From: Latrodectus hesperus
Taxonomy: Eukaryota; Arthropoda; Arachnida; Araneae; Theridiidae
NCBI GenBank assembly: GCA_037975125.1
Contig: JAJQOW010000209.1
Span: 62,001 to 126,000, forward strand
Direction of reading: 5' to 3'
DNA length: 64,000 bases
Shown here: piece after piece, positions 35,777 to 48,237 of the stretch
Numbering within the stretch: the first letter of the stretch is position 1
Layout of the letters: every line of letters begins with the position of its first letter
Translations under genes and position numbers: made by a program
Notes under the pieces: generated by a model
What the model was told of the DNA's origin: nothing
The model's input: only the letters and a program-made list of their open reading frames with translations
The model's database searches: none

Positions 35777-36505
35777 TTTCAGATAAAAGGGATTAGTATA
35801 AAGAAGACCACGTAGCTCAGCACCATAGGGATGAAGCTCTGAATTTAAAACTTGAATGTAATCTGTATGTTTTTGTCTTCCATACAGTCAAACTAGATTG
35901 GTCTTACTACCATGCCCAACAGATATCCAAACCATTAAACAGACTCTTCCCATCTGCCTGGAAGAATAAGTTTTATCTTTTTTATCCAAACAGTGCCAAT
36001 AATTTTGATAACTGTCTGGGCCTGCTAAATTGAATTTTTCTTATCATCAGTAAAAATAACTTAAATCCATTTGAAGCTCCAAGACATATTTTCTTTGGCC
36101 TCTTGTTGCCGGTGCTGCGTCTTTCTTTCCATTTATGTTGCGTCCTCTTAACTGTTTGATGCTGGATATCAAAAATAACTCAACTTTGTTTATTTTAGGA
36201 ACTTTAACTTTTCCTTTTGGCAACACTAAGTTTTGTTGTTCTAAATAAAAGTTTCAATCAAAAGCAGCGAAAATGGCGGATTGTTCTAAATTGCGAAATA
36301 CGTAAAGCTGGAACTCTGTTTATTTTGTCATTATTTAATGTTTTCTTTGTCACTTTTTCTCCTTTTTCGAGTTGAAATTATTATCTGACTTTGGCTCAGT
36401 GTTTGATTGACTAAGATTGAGTATTTTTGTTCTTTTATTTTTACTATTTAAATTTTTAACTTTTTAAATTTTTTTTAAAATTTTTATTATTATTATGGAT
36501 TTAAA

Positions 36506-37364
36506 ATGATTGAAGCAGAGACTAAAATGATTTACATGGATTGCGATTTGCGCATTCCAAAAATAAACACTTCAAGGTTATTGACTTTCGAAGATTCTAT
36601 TCCACAACTAATCCAGTTAGCTGCGGAAAATGGTATTACTAAGTTCTTCATTTTCCTGTCTCCCACTGACAGTACTGCATCTATTCCAAAGAAACCTTAC
36701 AATTTAAATCAAGAAATAATTCAACTTGTAAAGAATCACAAGAAAATAATACAAATTCAACACACCCGTCAAGGTTAGCTTCTATTCGAAACGAATTGCT
36801 CAGATGCTGCTATAGAAATAAGCAAGATAAACAATATTCTTGGAGTACCTGTTAACTCCAGTTTTCAACCTAAATACGGTTCTTCAAGATTTCTTACAAA
36901 AAAATGTAGATTTACCTTTATATCTTATTGCTGAAGAAATTGCAAAAAATGGCTTAACGATATTAAGCTTACAAAGATTTACAAAAAAGAATTTTGAAGA
37001 ACTGAGTGAAAATATTTTAGTGAGCGTCATTGGACATCATCTACCTCAAACTATTAACTTATTCTATTCCATCATTCCAATTTCTCCTTTTATTGATAAT
37101 GTTCGCCAATGTGGAAAATGCTATAAATTCACCCACCCTACGAAAGAATGTACACTAGAAGTCTTCCTATGTAAAAACTGTGGAACATTCCATAAAGACT
37201 CTCCCTGTGCCAATGAAACATCAAAATGTATAAACTGCCAGGGAAATCATGCAGCTAATGACATTTCTTGCCCTACGAGGATTGAAGAAAAGAAATTCTT
37301 ACATTTTAAAAGCATGAACCACCTCTCATTTATTAAGGCGAGAAGACGGTATGATAAATCTTAA
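36506..37364 (+). pseudogene. I-like ORF1, gag-like zinc-knuckle protein
   Basis: The start MIEAETKMIYMD runs 90 codons to a TAG after HTRQG. The same frame continues LLFETNCSDAAIEISKINNI, so the stop is a point nonsense change. After a frame change come FNLNTVLQDFLQKNVDLPLY and RFTKKNFEELSENI. Three knuckle-like clusters follow: CGKCYKFTHPTKEC, CKNCGTFHKDSPC and CINCQGNHAANDISC. They would bind element RNA. The region after 37364 to about 37780 is ORF1 tail with more breaks. Confidence 0.8.
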
Positions 37365-37849
37365 AAAACACTTACTCCAGTGTAACCAAAAGTCGTCTTC
37401 CTTTCGTGCCGAATCAAATTGAAATAACTGATATTGTTAAAAAAGCAGTGACTGAGATGGCTTCTATATTTGAAGCAAAACTACTTGCGATACAGGCTAG
37501 ACAAGATCAAATGGTCCAACAAATGTTCTCATTTATGAAAGAATGTATGTGAACACGTTCGAATCCAGTTAGATCAGTTTCTAGATATCCTCCAAGAAAG
37601 AATCGTGCAAGATCTATCCAGTCAAGAAAGATAAGTCCAAATAATCTGTGAATCAGCAAATTATATCTCCCGAACAACCTATTATGAAGCCTCCTCAACC
37701 AAATATTAAATATGCAGAACCTAACATTGAATAAAGAATTGAGCCAGGAAGAAGGCGTAAAAAACATTCATATTTTTTTTATATTCTTTCACTACGAGCG
37801 CACTTTTTTTATTTTTAATAACTCTTCAGGTTTTTCGTTTTTATTTAAT

Positions 37850-40800
37850 GTTCAATTTAATTTCTTGGAATGCAAGAAGCGTTCTATCTAAGCGCCCATA
37901 TGTAAAACTTCCGTACTTTCAATCTTCCGATATCCTAGCAATTCAAGAAACGTTTCTTAAAAAATCCGACTTATTTCAAATTCACAATAAAACAATAATT
38001 AGATTAGATAGGTAAGATGGCCGTGGTGGAGGACTTCTTTTTGTTGTTGATAAATCTCTACCTGTATATCCCGCTCAGAAGATAACGATACAGAAATATT
38101 AGCTATAAAAATTACTATATCCAAATCATCTCTTACTTTAGTAAATGTATACGTTCCACACGGTAAATTTTCAAGTTCTTTGTTCCATAGCATCTTATCA
38201 AATATTCATCCTCCCTTCATAATAATTGGAGACTTTAATATACAAAGTTTGGCGTTGGGTAGTTCAAACTCTCCCGAATCTTCAGAATTCCTCGATTGGA
38301 TACTGGATAGCAACATTTGTCTTTTAAATACCTCTCAGCCTACTCATTTCGGACTCCACCACAGACCATCCCTTATCGATTATAACTTTGTATCTCCTGA
38401 TATTTTTCCTTTTTGTACTTTCTCAGTCAGTTCAAATAGTTATGGTAGTGACCATGTCCGTGTTCAAACAAGTGTTAAAATCTACAATAACGATTATTCG
38501 TAAGGTACTTACCGCAATAGAATTTTATAGATTGGCTTCTTCAATTCAATAAACCCTAAAATTGCTAATAACGGACTAGTTTCTGTAGATCAATTCCAAA
38601 TTTTATGCAAAAACTATCTTGATAAGATCAGGAAAAGACAAATATTTCCGTTAAAGTCATATCCTCCGTGGTGGACATCGGAATGTTTTCTTTTGGATCA
38701 AAAAAGAAAACTTTGGAGGAAAGCGAAAAGTTCTCTTAATCAGGCTCTGTGGATACAGTACAAACGAATTTCTGCAAAACTTCATCAGCTTCTTCTAACC
38801 CTTTCCAGAAATTTCTGGGATAAAACTATAACAAATGCTGGTATATCTAAGGACATTTATTCTTTTCTTAAAAAACTTAAAAATAGTTCTACAGACTCAC
38901 CAATTCATCATCTACTAATTTCTAGCGAAACTTCAATTATTTCGGACCCAGTTGTTCAGGCTAACTTATTGCCAAATTTTATTCTCGTCAATCTGTAACT
39001 GAAGTACTACCTCTTGATTTAAGTTCAAACTTTGATTTAGAATATAACTCTGCATTCTCCCTCTCAGAACTCCAATTGGCGATTTCTAAATGCAAAAATA
39101 CTTCAGCTGGTCCTGATTTAATATCAGCTAAAATTTTGAAGGGTCTATCAAACATAGCTTTAATATCCCTTTTGTCACCCATAAATAACTCTTGGTTAAG
39201 CGGTATTGTTCCCACGTCTTGGAAAAACTTCATCATAATTTCTATAATAAAAGCTGGGAAATATATTACTTCAGTAAATTCTTATCACCCAATATCTCTT
39301 ACAAGTGTTCTATGTAAGGTCATGGAACGCATGATATTAAATCGTCTAATAAATCATATCTCCCTTTCCAAATATTTTCATCAAAATCATCATGGATTTA
39401 TGCCTCATAATGGTTGCGGTAGTGTTCTTTCTATGCTTCATCATCATATTATTGCTTTACGCTCACAGTGAAAATATATCATATGCGCAACTGTAGGCAT
39501 ATCTCAAGCTTACGATTCAGTGTGGCCAGACGGTCTTATTTACAAGCTCCTCCAATTTGATATCAGAGGAATTGCTGCACATTGGATATTGGATTTTTTA
39601 TCGGATAGAAGTTTTAAAATGAAATGACGTGGAACTTTATCTCAACCCACTTTCTCTTATAGAAGTGTTCCTCAAGGCAGTGTTCTTTCTCACTTTCTTT
39701 TTATGATTTATATGTAAGATATTTACCAAGTTCTCTCTCCTGACATTAAGTGTTTTATTTATTCTGATGACATAATCATTTTGGCTGCTCATACATCACA
39801 AGAAAGTCTACAGCAAAAAATGCAGACTGCAATCATAAAACTTGAACAATGGTGTGATGAATGGAAATTAAAAATTGATTCCTCAAAATGTTCAGTCATT
39901 GATTTGTTCAAGTATTCATCATGATCCAAAAAATCTCCTGTAAATTTTGAACTAACTATCAACCAGTTACCTATGTCTTGGTCTAAGCACATAAAAATTC
40001 TGTGCCTCTATTTTACTAATAACTTAACCTTCAAGAATAATTTTCAAATGAAAAAAAATCCATCCAGAAGAAAATTAATGTTTTAAATGCTATTGCAGGT
40101 AATAGATGGGGAGCAAAAACTAATCACTTACTTCAAATTGTTCAGTCTTTCATTACAAGTAGTCTCGATTATGGATGCCATGTATATACACCTGCGAGCT
40201 TATCAGACCAAAAAATCTTGGATCCGATATATCACTCAGTTCTTAGAATTGCTACAGTTCTTCCTCGCTGGACAACAATTCCACTTCTTCTGAAAGAAGC
40301 AGGGGTCTTACCTCTTTCTGTAAGACAAAACTTTCTCTCTACAAGGATGTTTATTAGAAATCTTGCACTTTCTACTAGATCTCCATGTGGTAGTTTGTGG
40401 GAATCAATCTCATACAGCCATATCTTTGGCACTCTTCCTCTATCTTCGCGAGTGATAAAATGGCTTGAAGAAAATGGAATTCAAGAATCAGAAAATGGAA
40501 TTCAATATTTTAAGAGTTCCAACAAAACCTACATCTGTTAATATTAATTTTAAAATATTTCTTAGAAAATATACTTTTCAGACTAAAAATCTTCCTACTA
40601 ATACAATCAATGACCTCTTTGAACTGCTTAGTACTTCTGAATGGTCCAGTCACATATCATTATTTATTGATGCATCTAAAATAGAAAATAAACTTGGTAT
40701 CGCTGTTCATAACAGCAGTAATAACTCCTTTGTTTCCGGGCAAATTATTGACTCTAATTCCATCTTTACATCAGAGGCTTTGGCTTTATATCTGGCGGTG

Positions 40801-41479
40801 ACTAAATTCTGTATTTCTCCCTCCAACTATATCATATTATCAGACTCCTTATCCTGTCTAAGCAGTCTGAAAACTCTCTCAACCTCTTCCCCAACCATCA
40901 TTCAACACATCAGATCAGCTTTAGGAAATGCAACTAATTTGCGAATCTATTCAATTAGTTTGGATTCCAGGTCATTCCGGAATTGCTGGGAACAAAAAAG
41001 TAGATGCTCTTGCAAAATCGGTCATTAATAAAAGTTATTTTCTGCACTCGATTTCACCTGAAGACCTTATCCATAATATAAGAAACATTTTTATCAATTA
41101 TAATAATAACGAATGGAAAAATAGTAAATATGCCTCAAAGTTTTTGCTCATGTCTTCCATCACGAAAATTCACCGTAATTATATTAATTCTCGTCTTGAA
41201 GAAGTGTGGCTAGCTAGAGTTAGAACTAGATATTTTTCAACAAATGCTAAATTACATAAATTCAGGCTTTCTTCAACGGATAAATGCTTTTGTGGAGAAA
41301 GAGAAACCATGGATCACATAATGCTATCGTGTTCTCGATATGATCAAGCAAGCAATTCCTTAAGAGAAAAACTTGGTATTGGAGTTCATTCTTTCTCTTG
41401 GATTTTAGATTTGCAAACGAGTCCTAAAGAGAAAATTGACGCAAAAATTTCTTTATTGAAACAAATTATTAGATTTTAA
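37850..41479 (+). pseudogene. I-like ORF2, endonuclease, reverse transcriptase and RNase H
   Basis: Starts MFNLISWNARSVLSKRPY. Endonuclease motifs are LAIQETF, FIIIGDFNIQS and SYGSDHVRV. Reverse transcriptase motifs are NTSAGPDLISAKILKG, YHPISLTSVLCKVMER, VGISQAYDSVW, RSVPQGSVLS and YSDDIIIL. RNase H motifs are LFIDASKIENKLGIAV, FTSEALALYLAV, YIILSDSLSC and WIPGHSGIAGNKKVDALAK. A Cys-rich tail (CFCGERETMDHIMLSC) follows and the frame stops at 41477-41479. Motif A has Gly where the first catalytic Asp is expected and motif C is YSDD. Frame changes near 38090, 38510, 38990 and 40940 plus several nonsense codons inactivate it. In its prime it reverse-transcribed its own RNA at the nicked target. 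Confidence 0.85.
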
Positions 41480-41699
41480 ATTTTTCTCGTTTTTGTATTT
41501 CCAAGCGGTCTTATTTCCCCTTCATTAATCAATCAAACGCCGTGCTTATCTTTTCGTTTTGATTGTCATTTTTTTTCAAAATCATCAATCCATCAATTTT
41601 TGTTTAGGTTTCAAATAAAAACTCAATCTTACTCAATGCGAGCTATAAGCCTATGAGTATAAAGCTCCAAAACTGTTTTTTTTTTTTGCCGTAACCTAA

Positions 41700-42010
41700 C
41701 ATAACCTAACCTCAAAAGCAGCTGTAATTAAGTTTAAGTTTCTTTAAGTTAAGCTATAGTAAAGTTTTAAGATTTTGAAGCTCTATTTAATAAAATTTAT
41801 GAATGTGAAGGATTTTGTGTTATTTTATCTTTATGCAGTGATACTCCACGGTAGTTTTTATAATTGAATCTGTAAGGATATTGAATTGAGATCCTACAAT
41901 TTAGAATGGTGTTTTCTTTTCTTGAATATGAAGGCTTCCGATCTTTTCACTTGTAAAGTGATATTCTAGTTACATGTCTGATTTGGTCTTATCTTTTCCA
42001 GTGATTCCAC
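41700..42010. other. Gap between I-like LINE and Tc1 fragment
   Basis: Starts with GTAACCTAACATAACCTAAC after a T-run. No gene recognised. Confidence 0.4.
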
Positions 42011-42017
42011 ACTTTTT

Positions 42018-42278
42018 TTAAAGTTCTTTAAAGATTTTCCTTGTATTGCGTAGAGTCAATTTTTTGGGTTTTCTAGTCTTTGATTTCCTCTGACAATATG
42101 GACTTTTCATGAAATTAGAAACCGCGTTTGAAATGATGTGTTGGTGCATTGCAATTTCTCTTATACTTTTACCAGCATCTTTATATGCCACAATTTCGCG
42201 TTTTTGAAATTTACTTTTAAAGATTTCACGATTAAGCATATTAAATGTATAAAAATTAAGGATTTTTTTTCCCAGCAA
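42018..42278 (-). pseudogene. Tc1/mariner transposase N-terminal DNA-binding fragment
   Basis: The minus-strand frame reads KREIVAYKDAGKSIREIAMH, then SNAVSNFMKSPYC and KTRKPKKLTLRNTRKIFKEL to a stop. The pattern IVAxxxAGKSxREIA, then NF(L/M)K, then KxxRPKKLxxRxxRxI, is the paired-like helix-turn-helix that binds the terminal repeats in Tc1-like transposases. The second half of the DNA-binding region and the whole DDE catalytic domain are absent, and no clear terminal inverted repeats were seen around it. Confidence 0.75.
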
Positions 42279-42299
42279 AATACATCTTTAGAAAGAAAA

Positions 42300-43444
42300 A
42301 CAGTTTAAAAAACTGTTTGGAACATGCAACTGTACTGCTGCATATTCCAAAATGAGGATATTTTTTGCCGACACAGTGATTCTTATAAATTATATTTCTC
42401 TGAATGTGTTAAATCATATATATTATTTATCATTTGAATCATATATATTATTTATCATTGCTTAATATCATTTGCCAATTCTATAGTTTGAATCAAAATT
42501 AAAGTTTTCTTGCTAAAAATAATAGCTTCCTTGAAATTATAACCTCAGTCATAACAAAATATATTTTCACGTGGAATAAAGAGTAACACAATTCCCATTC
42601 ATTTGTAATAGGATTTATTCCCCCATTTTTTGTGAATACCTTGATCTTGGTATTTTAAACAATGGTTGAAATATGTATACTGAAATTTTGAGTAGTGTGA
42701 TGTAAAATTAGTGACAATATGAAAAATTTCAAAACATGTTTAGTAAAATTCTCGAATAAACAGGAAATTAATGCATGTAGTTAATTTTAAATTATTAACA
42801 ACTAGAATGAAGATAGCAGAAAGATTGATTGGTGTTTCTGATTATATCAATTTGACACCAGGATTGACAAATTCCTAACTAGTGGAACTTGGGAATTTTC
42901 AAGTTCCGTAGGAAACCAATAAATGCAAATTGGTATCAAATCTAGTATTGATATAGTGGATGCACATTTGCAATCAAGTTATCTCGAAAACATCTGTTTA
43001 GTGATATATTCTTGGTGAGCGTGTCACCTTCAGCTGGCTAGAACAAATTAACGAAATGCCACTTACTTCCATAACAAAAATATTAAACATAGAATGGTGA
43101 GAGAAAAAAATTGGCTTAAGAACAAAACGGTGGACTTATGTCGAATGAAAACAATTATCAAAATGACCATTATCTCATTGTAGAAGATAGATCACTTCTT
43201 AAAATATAAATTTAAAATATTAAGACAACACTGGTTACACAATATAATAAATCATATGCAAAAATACATAATTCTACAAAATAAGATACTTTTGGATAAA
43301 TTATAAATAAATTATATGCAAATTAAGAGTTAACACGTTAACGCAAATGTATACCACAATGTTAATCTATGTATATCACAATAAATTAACAAAATTCTAC
43401 TTGAGTATATATAATGCATCGTATCAATTATACCAAAATATTTT
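42300..43444. other. AT-rich stretch between Tc1 fragment and P-like element
   Basis: Contains a short palindrome CAGTTTAAAAAACTG at 42301-42315 and a tandem duplication at 42412-42461. No genes recognised. Confidence 0.4.
42412..42461. repeat. 25-bp tandem duplication
   Basis: The unit beginning AATCATATATATTATTTATC occurs twice in direct succession with differences only at the last bases. Confidence 0.8.
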
Positions 43445-43460
43445 CCCACACAACCAAGAA

Positions 43461-43690
43461 CGTCTAATGGACGTCCACGAGAGGTCCACCATATCCAGTG
43501 GACGTTATGGATGATAAATAGACATCTATTGGACGTCCATGAAAGGCTATTCAGTGGATGTTTGCTGATCGACCACTATGGATGTCTAATAGACGTCTAT
43601 TAGACGTCAATTTATGGACATTAGTCATGGATATGTGTGGATTAAAAATAGACGTCTATTGGACATTCGTTGTGGATGTAATCTGGACTT
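43461..43690. repeat. Left subterminal array of GACGTC-containing repeats
   Basis: About a dozen words such as TGGACGTCCA, AGACGTCTATTGGA and TGGATGTCTAATAGACGTCT in both orientations, many palindromic around GACGTC. The mirror array is at 50990-51165. They are probably transposase-binding sites; that function is inference. Confidence 0.85.
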
Positions 43691-43717
43691 CGATGAAGTA
43701 TCAACTGTAACCAACCG

Positions 43718-43726
43718 GCCATCTTG
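43718..43726 (+). promoter_or_regulatory. YY1-type motif before the THAP exon
   Basis: GCCATCTTG lies 115 bp upstream of the THAP start codon, just inside the left array. This is the core of the YY1/Pho site often found close to transcription starts. A promoter role is inferred from position. Confidence 0.4.
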
Positions 43727-44612
43727 GTTAGACAAGAAAAGCGCTTATTTCGTATTCCTTTACCATAACTGTGACAAATTTATTTCTTAATTTTTGATAA
43801 TTAAGCTATATTATTTTCTTAATCTGAATTTAAAAGAAGAAATGGGATTTTGTGTAGCATTCGGATGCACTAATAGAAAGAGCAAGAAATTGGAAGGAAT
43901 AACATTTCACAGGTAAGAAAAATTTTGTGCTCTGCTTAAGTATTGCTTATTCGCAGTTTGCTTAGCTATCGTTTTATTATTTAATGTATTTATAATTGCA
44001 AAAAATTACATTACGTTAAAGATAGTTTAATAGTTGTTAAATTATATTATTTTTAAAGTAATTTCTAGTTTAAAACAATATTGAAATTCATGTTCTATGT
44101 ATGGAACCATAAAGCAATGATTAACTCTATGCATGCTTTCTAAGGCTTATGTATGGTACATCGATATTTTAGTACATGGAAATAAAAAATATATAATTTA
44201 TGTATAAATTTTCTTTCTAATTATTATTAAGCTTCTTATATCAGTTAATGTTAACGAATATAATGTGTTTGGATTAAGGACAGTAATTCTACTAATCCTT
44301 TTATAACCCAGTTAATTGTTCTTGGTTACCTTAAAAATATTCAAAAAATTTTAAAATTCATTTACAATGCGGAATATTTTTTTTATCATGAACTAATATA
44401 CAGTACTTTTGCATGTTCATCTACTCTTCCTCAAACCTGAGTTTGCAAAGGGTTATAAAAATAGCTTAAAATATATATTTTAATTGTTATAGTTTTTATA
44501 GAATGTTTCTTTTTTAGAAAAAGTTAAGAATAATTTGTTTTTTATGACAATTAAGCATATATTTGTATATATAAGCATCTTTTATATTGTATAATGTGTC
44601 TTCCATAAGTGA

Positions 44613-44800
44613 TTTTAATCCAAGTGAAGAATAAGCAAAATGTTTTGTTTTTACATTCTATATGTTATAGTTATTCCATGTATGTAATTTCATTATATGT
44701 TAAAGTTAGTTCATATTAAAGTAACATTTTTGTTCAAAAACCATAATTATGTTTGTCTCTAAAATATTTAGTAATAAATGTGTTGATCAAATTTAATATT
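44613..44800. repeat. Intron duplication, first copy
   Basis: About 190 bp including AGTGAAGAATAAGCAAA and AATATTTAGTAATAAATGTG, repeated with moderate divergence at 45952-46138. Confidence 0.8.
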
Positions 44801-45689
44801 CTAGTATTAGTTTTGATAAATTTAGATAAAAGTAAAAGCCTTTATGTCCATCTGTATACATTGTTAAAGAAGTTTAGAACATTAAGTAATATTTAACGGT
44901 TGTGTCAAATTGTTCTTTAATTTTCTGAGATAAATCAAATGTTTAAATATCTATTTGTCAAATCAGATTTTTTATGTTTAGTATATAAAATATTCATTTC
45001 TCTCTTTCCATCAAAAGTAATGATGTGTCACCTAATTTGCTGTTTTATAATTTAGAACTGATGAAAAATAGTTAAATGTGAGATTTTGATTGATGTATAT
45101 ATTGTATGAAAAGCTTAGTAAATTGTTCATATTTTGATTCTACCTCACTGTTATGAAATATATTAAATAATTTTTAACGTGTTGAAAAGTTGTCTTCAAA
45201 AGCTCATTGAATAGTACATCAATGGATACATTGTAATTGAATAAATTAAGGTACCAGGATTTTGCAAAAGAAATAAGAGTTTTATTTAGTATTGTATGTT
45301 GTACTTAAAAAAATTATAGTTGTACTTAAAATTTTACAATTATTTTAAATACTTTAACTATAATAAAAGAAAATTTGAGAATATTAATAATAATAATTTT
45401 GATAACAAGTCTTTATCAAGAAAATATATATAGACAAGAAAAGAAAATATAATAAATTTATAATTATACTTTCTTTAGCAAACAAATTTAATCTTTCTTG
45501 GTGATGAAAACAGTTTTTAGTTTATTATAACCTATATATTTTTAATATCAATATATATAAATATATATCAGAATTATAGGTATAAAAGATTAAAAAAATT
45601 TATTTCAGAATTTTTTGTAAGTATAGTTTTTTTTTTATCAATGTTGAGTAGACATGTAGTGCTTGATATTACAAATATCCAAAATGTAG

Positions 45690-45948
45690 ATATCTAGATT
45701 TCTGTCAGATGTCTAGCCCTTACAAAATATGGATATTCAATTTGCAATAGTTTTAAATATCTATGAGATCTCTCTCCAATATCCAAAAGTTAATGTCTAG
45801 ATGATATTTTATGATATCTAGTGGACATCCAAGTTTTGAATATCAATGGACATTTGAATATCTCAAGGATGTGATGCAGATCTAATAGATATCTGGATAT
45901 GAATTGAAATTGACCTGGTTATCACATAGATATTTGTGGTTGTGTGGG
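45690..45948. repeat. Second, older P-like right end inside the intron
   Basis: An array of GATATC/GGATATCTA-like words, arranged as in the GACGTC arrays but with CG changed to TA, ends in TTGTGGTTGTGTGGG. The last 10 bases match the terminal repeat of the surrounding element. This looks like the 3' end of an older relative or an earlier duplicate. Confidence 0.7.
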
Positions 45949-45951
45949 TAA

Positions 45952-46138
45952 TGTTAATTCTAGTGAAGAATAAGCAAATTGTTATGATTTTATATTCTAT
46001 ATGTTATATTTATTTCATGTATGTTTTCTTATTATCTGTTAAAGTTAGTTTATATTAAAATAATATTTTGTCCCAAAAACACAATTATGTTTGTCATTAA
46101 AATATTTAGTAATAAATGTGTTGGTTAAATTTAATAAT
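45952..46138. repeat. Intron duplication, second copy
   Basis: Direct repeat of 44613-44800, starting just after the internal element end at 45948. Confidence 0.8.
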
Positions 46139-47635
46139 ATTTCTTTATTCTGGAATTAAGCATTAGAAATATTTCATACAAAATGGCAATTTATCATTTG
46201 CATGCTTATATGAATATGGTTTTGGTATATAGGATAGAAAGCTTAACTTGGGCAGATATCAAGTTAAATCAATTTTGTCTTTCTGTCATTGAGTAATACA
46301 CAAGGAACTTAGTTCCATTTTTACTATATTCTGTAACTTTTAATGAAAGATGTCATTTTTTAGTATTCTTATTTCTTTTAATAGTTTTCCATAAGATGAG
46401 CAGCGGAGAGAAATTTGGATCAAAGCTATATGTCAGCAAAATTGGCTTCCCTCCAAACATAGTAAACTGTGTTCAGCACATTTCCCTGAAGAAATGATAG
46501 ATCGGACATCTCTTTCTTGTGTCGGATTAAGAGATGATGCTTATCCTATTTGCAGAAGGTAAGATTGTTATAAAAATATTTTCAAAATTCATAACTTTTA
46601 CTAATGAGAAATAAAAAATATCTTTTAATCATTTTAAAAGGTAGAATATATCTTTATATTTAATTCTAAAGAATTTTCTTGTAAAATCAGAATTTTCATA
46701 ATTTGTTGATATTTAAAAAGAATTTTTTTTGAAACTTTTTGTTTTAAACAATGCATAACATTCAATAATTTTTATTATATTTTAAGAATTTTTAACACTT
46801 TGTTTGATATTTTAAATTCTAGGTCTAATAAACAACATGGTTTTAAAAAAGCTCTAAGTCAATCTGATATGCAAAATATTAAATTATTTCTAAAGCAAGC
46901 AGATGATTATATTTTCAATTTGAGGGTAAGTGTTGGAGGTCCAAAAATTTTAAATTCCAACAGGAAAATTGGATTTTTAGGATTTAAATTATGCATTCAG
47001 AGTGTATTGCATTTAGCAGAATCATTAATTTGTCCTGAAAATCCTCCATTATTTTACTTTCCATTTTACAAGGTCAGCCAAGATCATTTAGAACTTTTCT
47101 TTTCATCAATAAGATGTCATGGTGGCAGCAACAACAATCCAACAGCTCGCTAATTCAAAGCAGCTTATAAAAAATTGCTTGTGAATTCAGAATTGAAACC
47201 TGCATCTTCTGATAATTGTATTCCTTTAACTGAAATCGGTATTTTAAGTGTACCTAATCACAATTCACCTATTAATGTTATTAATATGTCAACCTCTCAA
47301 AATAATATTGTACATTTGTCATTAACAATCTTAAATAGAAGTCCTGATTTGATGATAGAAGAGCAAGATATATTTTTTAAACCAGATTTGCTTAATGAAT
47401 TTTCTTGTGATATAATTTATTATATTGCTGGATTTGTAGTAAAAAATTAAACCAACTTATTAAATGTGAAATATGTTTAAATGCATTACAAGCAGTTACT
47501 CCCTATAATTTGTACTTGATTTCCTTCAAATCACAGGGTAAATTGATATACCCATGAGATGATGTTTACAAGATTTGTAAAGTGTGTGAATCTGTATTTA
47601 GAAGAAATGTAATGTTACACTCATTTTCAAAATTT

Positions 47636-48050
47636 AAAAATGTCAGAAAAATAAACATTCAATGTGAATTGGATGCTTTATCTGTGTTAAATATTGAAAA
47701 TATATTTTCTCAATTGAAACTACATCAATTTGATAATGATCCTCTGGATAATCATGTCTTCCAACTAATTACAGCTGTAATTAAGCATTATTTTGTTATC
47801 TGTATTAAGCATTATTGTAAAAACACTTTAAACAATTTGAACTCTATAGGACAATTATATACAAAAGCAATTATTTTTAAAGGTCAGTAATATATTAGCT
47901 TCCTTGTATAAATAATCAAGAGATTTTTTTGTATTTAATAAAATAATATTTAAACATACTATGATTATTTTTAATTTCACTCCATAAAAGAAATTTAATT
48001 AAAAATTATTAACATTTAGTGAAAAGAGTGTGCAATAAAATAACATTTGG
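47636..48050. repeat. Tandem duplication of the penultimate transposase exon, first copy
   Basis: Coding part KINIQCELDALSVLNIEN plus 150 bp of following intron, repeated from 48238 with the same order. Confidence 0.85.
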
Positions 48051-48237
48051 AGGTTTATTACATTCAAAACCTTCCTCTACTAACAATCACATTTTTTAAA
48101 GGTACTAAATTATATAGATGAGTGACATGTATATGACAACAATAAAATTTCTAACCTTGAAAAATAACAAAAATTATTAAAACTTAAATTATTTTTATGT
48201 TATTAAATTATTTTTATAACTTATTTCCTAGCTTGTG

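Larger units (their letters stand above)
36240..41690 (+). mobile_element. Decayed I-like non-LTR retrotransposon with RNase H
   Basis: Both open reading frames are recognisable in order: ORF1 with zinc knuckles, then ORF2 with endonuclease, reverse transcriptase, RNase H and a Cys-rich tail. The element is nearly full length but carries many stops and frame changes, so it is older than the Jockey copy at 23625. RNase H after the polymerase places it in the I group rather than Jockey; the exact clade is uncertain. Ends are approximate: the 5' region starts near an AAAATGGCGG word at 36269 and the 3' UTR has GAGCTATAAGCC and ATAAAGCTCC words near 41640-41670. No target duplication was identified. 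Confidence 0.75.
43842..46558 (+). pseudogene. THAP-domain exons of the P-like transposase
   Basis: Exon 1 (43842-43912) encodes MGFCVAFGCTNRKSKKLEGI and TFH, the CxxxxC start of a THAP zinc finger, and ends in a consensus donor AG/GTAAGA. Exon 2 (46385-46558), after a T-rich AATAG acceptor, continues in frame as SFP, a stop, DEQRREIWIKAICQQNWLPS, then KLCSAHFPEEM with the second Cys and His of the C2CH set, and ends at an AAG/GT donor. The domain is complete except for one TAA (46392-46394) where a residue such as Lys or Glu is expected. THAP fingers of this family bind the element's subterminal repeats. The 2.47-kb intron holds an older element end and a duplication. Confidence 0.75.

Noticed and set aside
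37555..37570. GTTCGAATCC word, considered as a tRNA B box
   Set aside because: No A box at proper spacing and no cloverleaf; it lies in the ORF1 tail of the I-like LINE.
41692..41716. GTAACCTAACATAACCTAAC, considered as an interstitial arthropod telomere repeat (CCTAA)n
   Set aside because: Only two CCTAA units with interruptions, no extended tandem array.
43445..45948. A compact 2.5-kb element delimited by the left end and the internal right end
   Set aside because: The flanking octamers (AATATTTT and TAATGTTA) do not match, and the two arrays differ in age (GACGTC versus GATATC), so these ends are unlikely to be a pair.
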